Shown here in pieces: positions 36,234 to 41,668 of a stretch of 41,668 bases of DNA. A model generated the notes under the pieces. The model was given only the letters and a program-made list of their open reading frames with translations. It was not told the DNA's origin and searched no databases. The position numbers and the translations under genes are program-made. Within the stretch, counting starts at the first letter, position 1. Each line of letters starts with the position of its first letter. This DNA comes from Fidelibacterota bacterium (GTDB taxonomy: Bacteria; Fidelibacterota; Marinisomatia; SCGC-AAA003-L08; D37C17), in assembly GCA_030747125.1 (NCBI GenBank), contig JASLLI010000003.1:1-41668 (forward strand). The letters are read 5' to 3'.

Positions 36234-37319
36234 TTGAAAATTCTCTACATCTCTCCGGAAAATACAGTAGGCACACTGAGCCTTTGGAAAAAAGCCCATG
36301 AAGACCGTGGAAACCAATGCGAATTTGTTACTATGTACCCCTCCCGTTTTCATGATGATAATGGAATTTGTCTGCACCTTCCCCTCATTAAATCGAACCC
36401 TGCATATATGCAGATGCGCCATAATTATTATAAACTTAGCCGGGGTGCATCCGGTGATTACACAGAAAAAAAAGGGTATCCTCCCACTTGGCAGGCTTCT
36501 TCCCATTTGGAAAAATATTTTTTCAGATTCAGAGATTTACTCTGGAGTCATTGGATTGAGCCTGCCATTAAAAAATACAACCTATTGGAGTATGATATCT
36601 ACCACCTTGAATGGGGATTGGACTTTTATCGCGACGGCAGGTTTGCACAAAAATTGGCAGATATGGGAAAACCTCTTGTCTGCACCTACCATGGTCAGGA
36701 TATGCGTACCAGAGGGGTGATCCCTGCCATTGATAAGTTGAGCAAACTCAATCTCACCAGCGAATTAGATTTATTAGAAAAGCATCCTCATATTCACTAT
36801 CTGTTTTTACCCTACGATACTTCAAAAGACATTCCGGACTATGGGGTGCAATCTACTCCCCAAGTCTGCCACACCCCCACTAATAGATATTATAAGGGTA
36901 GTGATATTATCATTCCTGTATGTGAAAAACTGGCAGCTGAGAAAATTATAAATTTCACCTTAGTTGAAAATGCTCCCCATAAAGATGTGTATAAAATAAA
37001 AAGCAATTCTGACATCGTAATTGATCAGATAGGTAACCGGGGAGGATGGGGGTATGGTATGAATTCTGTGGAAGCTTTATCTTTAGGAAATTGTTGTCTA
37101 ACAGAACTAACTGAAAAATATATTCAGTTTATCCCGGATCATCCATTTGTTAATGTCAATGCAGGTACATTGGAAAATCACTTGAGGGAGTTAGCTTCAA
37201 ACCCGGAACTCATTAAGGAGCATAAACAAAAAAGCAGAGATTGGGTTGTGAAGTACCATGATGTACACAATACAGCTGAAAAATTATACTCCTATTACAA
37301 AATAGCGGGGATAATATGA
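36234..37319 (+). CDS. Probable GT-B-fold glycosyltransferase
   Basis: The start chosen is TTG at 36234, giving MKILYISPENTVGTLSLWKKAHE, a normal first beta strand; the track start at 36153 would overlap the divergent gene. The N-terminal domain has KPLVCTYHGQDMRTRGV. The C-terminal domain has HKDVYKIKSNSDIVIDQIGNRGGWGYGMNSVEALSLGNCCLTE, which corresponds to the donor-binding region (EALSLG) of glycosyltransferases. It is a divergent member: no clear E-x7-E. The donor and acceptor are unknown. It overlaps the following GT2 gene by 4 bp (ATGA), so both likely act on the same polysaccharide. Confidence 0.78.
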   Translation: MKILYISPENTVGTLSLWKKAHEDRGNQCEFVTMYPSRFHDDNGICLHLPLIKSNPAYMQMRHNYYKLSRGASGDYTEKKGYPPTWQASSHLEKYFFRFRDLLWSHWIEPAIKKYNLLEYDIYHLEWGLDFYRDGRFAQKLADMGKPLVCTYHGQDMRTRGVIPAIDKLSKLNLTSELDLLEKHPHIHYLFLPYDTSKDIPDYGVQSTPQVCHTPTNRYYKGSDIIIPVCEKLAAEKIINFTLVENAPHKDVYKIKSNSDIVIDQIGNRGGWGYGMNSVEALSLGNCCLTELTEKYIQFIPDHPFVNVNAGTLENHLRELASNPELIKEHKQKSRDWVVKYHDVHNTAEKLYSYYKIAGII

Positions 37320-38218
37320 AATCGCCGTCAATAGATATCATCATTCCCTGTTATAATGTTGAGCACAGCATAGCAAAATGCATCAACAGCATTCTAAGGC
37401 AGGCAGAAATTGAAAATACGCTAACTTTGTACCTCATCAATGATGGTTCAACAGACAAAACAGTAAGCATACTACATGAGTTTGATGTATATGAAAATAT
37501 TTACCTTCTGCACCAACCTTATAATAAAGGATTAGCTGCTGCAAGAAATTTGGGTATTGAATCGGGCAAGGGGGAGTTGCTCATCTTTTTAGATAGTGAT
37601 ATGGTTGTGGAGGAAGGTTGGTTGTCAACACACCTAACTGCAATTGCAAAACCGGGAGTGGTGGGAGTTTTAGGGAAGAGTGAGCCCTTTCGTGATGACA
37701 GAAGCAAATTAAACAAATACCTGTATCATAAAAAGAGGGGAGCCGGAAAGTACGGCGAAAATACAGCCATCCCCTGTCAGTATTTCCTCTTTAATAACAC
37801 TTCAATTAAACGCTCAGTTTTAAAAAATACTGGTGTATTTGATGAGCGGATTACAAAGTATGGTGGTGAAGATACAGACCTTGCCATTCGTATTTTTGAA
37901 CATTTTCCTCAGGGGCTCAGATATTCAGCGAAAGCCCTCTGCTACCACCACCACCCCAGAACATTTCAGGAATTTTGTCACTCCATGTATTTGTATGGGA
38001 AAAACAATTTACATTTTCTCCTGTTAAAGCACCCTGATCACAGCAAGGTATTAGCAGGGGACTACCTGCAATCCTTCAAGGGGAAATTAATATTTAATGT
38101 CTGCATACGGTCAATCTGCCTCATTATAAATAAGGTGATTGATAACTATTTTGTAATGCGGTATTTAGTAGTGGAGTCTGTTATTCGGGGAGAAAGAGAT
38201 GGAGAGAAGGGTGTGTAA
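37316..38218 (+). CDS. Glycosyltransferase family 2
   Basis: The 300-residue protein is an inverting GT-A enzyme. It starts with IDIIIPCYNVEHSIAKCINSILRQ, then YLINDGSTDKT, and the metal-binding DxD is D93-S-D95 in LLIFLDSDMVVEEGW. The acceptor-side motif GGEDTDLAIRIFEHFPQGLRYS is of the usual ED type. The C-terminus has hydrophobic stretches that may attach it to the membrane. It overlaps the previous glycosyltransferase by 4 bp, and its stop touches the stop of the convergent gene. Confidence 0.93.
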   Translation: MKSPSIDIIIPCYNVEHSIAKCINSILRQAEIENTLTLYLINDGSTDKTVSILHEFDVYENIYLLHQPYNKGLAAARNLGIESGKGELLIFLDSDMVVEEGWLSTHLTAIAKPGVVGVLGKSEPFRDDRSKLNKYLYHKKRGAGKYGENTAIPCQYFLFNNTSIKRSVLKNTGVFDERITKYGGEDTDLAIRIFEHFPQGLRYSAKALCYHHHPRTFQEFCHSMYLYGKNNLHFLLLKHPDHSKVLAGDYLQSFKGKLIFNVCIRSICLIINKVIDNYFVMRYLVVESVIRGERDGEKGV

Positions 38219-38707
38219 TTACCCGGTTTCAAATTCACCCGATTGTAACTCTTCTTCAGTTGCCAGTTCCCATTCATCGCTGAATAGTTCAGGCTCTGCC
38301 ACCTGTTCTTCTGCCGCCTGTGTAAGCGTTTCAGTGGAGACTTCTTTTTCAGGGCTTAACTGATGCAGTATGAGAAGGGGAAAGAGAGAAAACAAGCTGA
38401 TTCCCAAAGCTCCGGCAATGCCGCCTGAATGAAATACAATGGCTCCCACAGGATGGGGAACTTCTTCCACGCCATAAAGAAAAAAAATGGAGATTGCCAG
38501 AAGGAAGCCGGCAGAAGAAATAACCCAGGCAAAAATACGGATATCAAATACATCCAATAAAATGCTGTATAATACCCAGAATATAAGAGTGGAAGTGAGG
38601 TAAACCAGAGAGAGATTCAGGTTGTTATTTCCCAGAGATGTGAAAAAGAGAAGCAATCCTAGGAAGAGGATGATTCCGCCACCTGCTTTTTTCAGGTTGA
38701 AATTCAT
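38219..38707 (-). CDS. Small membrane protein of unknown function with acidic tail
   Basis: I do not recognise this 162-residue protein. From ATG at 38707 (MNFNLKKAGGGIILFLG) it has four membrane helices (about 8-25, 33-50, 57-77, 92-116) and then a strongly acidic tail of about 43 residues. The longer track start (38830) adds 41 residues with no membrane or signal character, so it is rejected. It stands alone on the minus strand between the glycosyltransferases and the lipid A genes. Confidence 0.6.
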   Translation of the reverse strand: MNFNLKKAGGGIILFLGLLLFFTSLGNNNLNLSLVYLTSTLIFWVLYSILLDVFDIRIFAWVISSAGFLLAISIFFLYGVEEVPHPVGAIVFHSGGIAGALGISLFSLFPLLILHQLSPEKEVSTETLTQAAEEQVAEPELFSDEWELATEEELQSGEFETG

Positions 38708-38850
38708 TTGATTTTGCAAAAGAATTGACTTTTTCCCACAGGTTAAATTTCCAACTATCCCGGAAACTTTACAAGCCTTAGGATGATAAATATTAAAAAA
38801 AGGGATTCTTTCCGGCTTGAATACTCTCATTGTAAATTTTTAAGGTGAAT

Positions 38851-39828
38851 ATGAGCAGAACCATTAAAATTGGTGTCATTGGCGCTGGTCATTTAGGGAA
38901 TTTCCACCTGAAGCATCTGGCAAAAATCCCGGAATATTCTCTGGTGGGATTTTATGATTCAAATGAAAACCGAGCGAAAGAAATGGAGAAAAACCATTCC
39001 GTTCCAAATTTCGAATCCATTGAACATTTAACCCAATCTGTTGATGCAGTCTCTGTAGTAACGCCTACTCCCTTCCATTTTAATACGGCGGATATTGCCC
39101 TTAATGCAGGTTGCCATGTGTTTATTGAAAAACCTATCACCGATAATATCACACATGCCTGGAAGTTGCTCCAAAAAGCCGAAGAAAATAATAAAATTAT
39201 ACAGGTGGGGCATATCGAACGCTTTAATCCGGCTTTTAGAGCAGTATCATCTACCGGAATGCAGCCCCGCTTTATTGAGTCTCATCGTTTGGCACCATTT
39301 AATCCCCGTGGAAATGATGTGCCGGTTATATTGGATTTAATGATTCACGACCTTGATGTAATTTTATCAATGGTGAATTCTGACATCAGGGACATAAAAG
39401 CAAATGGGGTGAAAGTGGTTTCATCTTCTGTGGATATAGCCAATGCACGGTTGGAATTTCAAAATGGATGTGTTGCAAATATCACTGCCAGCAGGATTTC
39501 TCAAAAGTCCATGCGGAAAATGCGTCTCTTTCAGGAAGAAGATTACATCACCATTGATTTTCAATCCGGTATAGTAGAGGAGTATAAAATTTTAAGGGAA
39601 GCCCCGGAGCCGGCAGAAGGTGATAAGGTGGTAGAGTTAGCAGGGGAACATCCCAAATATGTTCACTACTGTAAGCCGGAGATTTTGCAGCACGATGCCC
39701 TACGCGAGGAATTACTTCACTTTGCTCAATCCATTAAGGAATCCACAACACCGGAAACAGACGGTGCCAGCGCAACAAAAGCCCTTAGTTTGGCATTGGA
39801 AATTCAAAAAATTATTGACAAAACCTAA
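38851..39828 (+). CDS. Gfo/Idh/MocA family oxidoreductase of the lipid A cluster (possibly GnnA-like)
   Basis: The 325-residue protein has an N-terminal Rossmann fold (IGVIGAGHLGNFHLKHL), the family VVTPTPFHF and catalytic EKP (FIEKPITD). The C-terminal domain has VGHIERFNPAFRA, FIESHRLAPFNPRGNDVPVILDLMIHDLDV and NGCVANITASRISQKSMRKMR. It directly precedes lpxB. In some bacteria, GnnA of this family oxidises UDP-GlcNAc at C3 so that GnnB can form the 3-amino sugar for lipid A. That role is possible here but inferred from position only; no GnnB-like aminotransferase is visible in the window. ATG at 38851 has AAGGTGA just upstream and is preferred to the GTG at 38845. Confidence 0.85.
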   Translation: MSRTIKIGVIGAGHLGNFHLKHLAKIPEYSLVGFYDSNENRAKEMEKNHSVPNFESIEHLTQSVDAVSVVTPTPFHFNTADIALNAGCHVFIEKPITDNITHAWKLLQKAEENNKIIQVGHIERFNPAFRAVSSTGMQPRFIESHRLAPFNPRGNDVPVILDLMIHDLDVILSMVNSDIRDIKANGVKVVSSSVDIANARLEFQNGCVANITASRISQKSMRKMRLFQEEDYITIDFQSGIVEEYKILREAPEPAEGDKVVELAGEHPKYVHYCKPEILQHDALREELLHFAQSIKESTTPETDGASATKALSLALEIQKIIDKT

Positions 39829-40960
39829 AATACTGGCTGAAGATTCTCAATCCATTTTTATTTTAGCAGGAGAAGAGTCTGCAGACAATCATGGCGCTAA
39901 ATTAATGCAGGCTATCCTGGATAAACGAGAGGATATTCAATTTATCGGAATTGGTGGCGAGAAAATGATTCAAAAGGGTCTCTCCTCACTTGTACCAATG
40001 AATAATTTAGCAGTGATGGGATTTGTTGAAGTGCTAAAACATCTGCCATTTTTTCGACAGCTTACTCATGAAATATTGACTGAAATCGAGAAGGAGTCCC
40101 CCTGTCATATTGTCTTGATTGACTACCCGGGATTTAATTTGAGACTGGCAAAAAAGTTAAAAGAAAGATTTAAAATTCCCATCACTTATTATATCAGTCC
40201 TCAGCTTTGGGCATGGAAGGAAAACAGAGTTAAAACTATTCGGAAATATATTGATCAAATGCTGGTGATTTTTCCTTTTGAAGAAAACTGGTATCATGAA
40301 AGGGGGGTGAAAGCAAGTTTTACCGGGCATCCTATTTTTGATGAGTATGTTCCAACTGAAAAGGAAGAGTTGTGTAAAAAGCTGAATCTGGATTGTACTC
40401 AACCTATCATCACCTTATATCCCGGAAGCCGTCAGCAGGAAGTTGATCAGCATCTCCCCACCCTGATTCAGGCAGCCCAAAAATTATCCCAACATAATAA
40501 TAATCTTCAGTTTGTATTGGGGGCAGCTACACAAATTAATCTGAAAAAATGGATTTTACCAAAATGGGTTAAGGTAGAAACTCAACACCCCCAATTAGCA
40601 TTGGAAGTAGCTGATCTTGCTATCGTTGCATCGGGAACTTCAACGGTGGAGGCAGCGGTTTTCAGAACCCCCATGATTATCATTTATAGAATGGCAGCTC
40701 TTTCCTGGTGGCTCTCCACTCTACTGGTAAAGGTACCCTTTGCAGGCATGGTGAATATTATAGCAGGTAAAAAAATTATGCCGGAACTATTGCAGAATAA
40801 TTTCACCGTAGATCAGGTTGTTAAAAAGGCAGAGGAAATACTTTCAAATCCTGATAAATTAAAGGAAATGCAATCTGAACTGGAGAAAGTGAGCAACACA
40901 TTGAAGGGCAACGGCGCTTCTCAAAATGCAGCAGAAAAAATATTGGAGTATAAATCCTGA
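39815..40960 (+). CDS. lpxB: Lipid-A-disaccharide synthase
   Basis: It joins UDP-2,3-diacylglucosamine and lipid X to make the lipid A disaccharide at the inner membrane. The protein has IFILAGEESADNHGAKLM near the N-terminus, then FIGIGGEKMIQKGL, NLAVMGFVEVLKHL, IDYPGFNLRLAKKLK and YYISPQLWAWKENRVKTI. The C-terminal half has ITLYPGSRQQEVDQHLP and ASGTSTVEAAVFRTPMIIIY. The track ORF starts inside the previous gene. TTG at 39815 gives 381 residues, close to the family length, with a 14 bp overlap. The exact start is uncertain. Confidence 0.93.
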   Translation: MTKPKILAEDSQSIFILAGEESADNHGAKLMQAILDKREDIQFIGIGGEKMIQKGLSSLVPMNNLAVMGFVEVLKHLPFFRQLTHEILTEIEKESPCHIVLIDYPGFNLRLAKKLKERFKIPITYYISPQLWAWKENRVKTIRKYIDQMLVIFPFEENWYHERGVKASFTGHPIFDEYVPTEKEELCKKLNLDCTQPIITLYPGSRQQEVDQHLPTLIQAAQKLSQHNNNLQFVLGAATQINLKKWILPKWVKVETQHPQLALEVADLAIVASGTSTVEAAVFRTPMIIIYRMAALSWWLSTLLVKVPFAGMVNIIAGKKIMPELLQNNFTVDQVVKKAEEILSNPDKLKEMQSELEKVSNTLKGNGASQNAAEKILEYKS

Positions 40961-40989
40961 AGAATTTTAAAGTCACATTTTTTTCCTTT

Positions 40990-41610
40990 GTGGGTCAATG
41001 GGTGATTCAACTTCTCTTTTTGTTGAATAAAGTGAAGATTCATGGCGGAGAACATATACAGAAATTTGCCAGTGCAGGCAAGCCCGTTATGGTCTGTGTC
41101 TGGCACGGGCGGCTCCTCTTCCCTAGTTGGTTTCTGCGATTTGAAATCACCAATCTCCATGCCATTGCCAGCCGTCACACAGATGCAGAAATCATGGCAC
41201 GCATTCTGAAACGCTGGGGATATGGACTTATTAGGGGCAGTACACGAAAGGGAGGAAAAGCCGTAATTCAAAAAATGGAAGAGGTTTTTAAAAACTCTGG
41301 AATTGTGGCAGTAACTAATGATGGACCAAAAGGTCCAGCGAGGATATCTAAACCAGGAAGCACTGGTGTGGCTATTAAATATAATGTGGACATGATTACC
41401 ATTACGGGTTCAGCAACGAAGTATTGGCAGATGAAATCCTGGGATAAATTCATGCTTCCCAAACCCTTCGGGAGAATTGATATTGTATTATCGCCACCCC
41501 TTGAAATAAATGAACCTCCTGCCAATAACGAAGAGGAAATTAAACTGCTGTCAGATTTTATGAATCACTATCAGGATGAAGCAGACCGAATGACGGGAAA
41601 AATTTCTTAA
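40990..41610 (+). CDS. DUF374 family lysophospholipid acyltransferase-like protein
   Basis: The protein matches DUF374, a branch of the LPLAT acyltransferase superfamily. Motifs are VCVWHGRLLFPSWFL (the H-x4 active-site area), IASRHTDAEIMARILKRWGYGLIRGSTRKGG and VTNDGPKGPARISKPG. In many Gram-negative bacteria such genes lie beside lpxB, lpxK or waaA, which suggests a role in lipid A or lipid acylation; direct function is unproved. The track GTG gives 206 residues; a CTG at 40957 overlapping the lpxB stop (CTGA) would give MKNFKVTFFSFVGQ and may be the true start. Confidence 0.87.
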   Translation: MGQWVIQLLFLLNKVKIHGGEHIQKFASAGKPVMVCVWHGRLLFPSWFLRFEITNLHAIASRHTDAEIMARILKRWGYGLIRGSTRKGGKAVIQKMEEVFKNSGIVAVTNDGPKGPARISKPGSTGVAIKYNVDMITITGSATKYWQMKSWDKFMLPKPFGRIDIVLSPPLEINEPPANNEEEIKLLSDFMNHYQDEADRMTGKIS

Positions 41611-41615
41611 CAACA

Positions 41616-41668
41616 ATGCTACGGTCAGTCCTTTCACCAATCTTAATCCCCTTGTCCTGGATATATGG
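41616..41668 (+). CDS. lpxK: Tetraacyldisaccharide 4'-kinase, first 17 codons only (cut by window end)
   Basis: Too short for the ORF track. ATG at 41616, 5 bp after the DUF374 stop, opens a frame that reads MLRSVLSPILIPLSWIY and runs off the window. LSPILIPLSWIYG resembles the N-terminus of LpxK, which phosphorylates the lipid A disaccharide at the 4' position. The position after lpxB and DUF374 agrees. The call rests on 17 residues and gene order. Confidence 0.6.
   Translation, partial: MLRSVLSPILIPLSWIY

Noticed and set aside
36298-36720. 140-residue plus-strand ORF inside the glycosyltransferase gene
   Set aside because: Out of frame with the conserved GT sequence; no support of its own.

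Overview
The window looks like chromosomal DNA from a Gram-negative, AT-rich bacterium of the FCB group, most likely the marine lineage Marinimicrobia (SAR406, Neomarinimicrobiota). This is inferred from three things: a secreted protein ending in two DxNxDG dockerin-type repeats of the kind common in that lineage, a lipid A gene cluster, and FCB-style outer-membrane barrel genes. No 16S gene is present, so the assignment is provisional. There is no rRNA, tRNA, CRISPR array, insertion sequence or phage gene. Gene ends are very tightly packed.

Region 1 (1-11.6 kb) is a mixed stretch: a DUF2334-like polysaccharide deacetylase, a lone Rieske oxygenase, glycyl-tRNA synthetase, topoisomerase I, a DUF2797 protein, a membrane-anchored class III adenylate cyclase, a DDAH/amidinotransferase-fold hydrolase, a YtcJ-type amidohydrolase and a LysE-type exporter. 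A 14-codon leader-like ORF with a strong ribosome binding site sits between glyQS and the Rieske gene.

Region 2 (11.6-18.3 kb) is the accessory part. A secreted dockerin-tailed protein (minus strand) and a secreted leucine-rich-repeat protein made of six tandem cysteine-bounded modules (plus strand) diverge from a 159 bp spacer. Pyruvate phosphate dikinase follows and converges on the LRR gene. This LRR/dockerin pair is the best candidate for something undescribed.

Region 3 (18.6-32.5 kb) is a run of 14 minus-strand genes, in transcription order: eno, ftsB-like, two outer-membrane-type proteins, N-acetylmuramoyl-alanine amidase, murI, folC, rho, aminotransferase, rpmE, DUF1385, prfA, prmC, and a UbiA prenyltransferase. 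Many neighbours overlap by a few bases. The run joins glycolysis, division and wall synthesis to termination of transcription and translation. A hairpin plus T-run lies directly before the DUF1385 start and may split or attenuate it.

Region 4 (32.6-41.7 kb) is cell-surface synthesis: a FemAB/GNAT-like protein, a Wzx-type flippase, three glycosyltransferases, a small membrane protein, then a lipid A block with a Gfo/Idh/MocA dehydrogenase, lpxB, a DUF374 acyltransferase-like gene and the first 17 codons of lpxK cut by the window edge. Together these suggest an LPS-bearing outer membrane.

All homology calls come from reading motifs in the translations. No database search was run.
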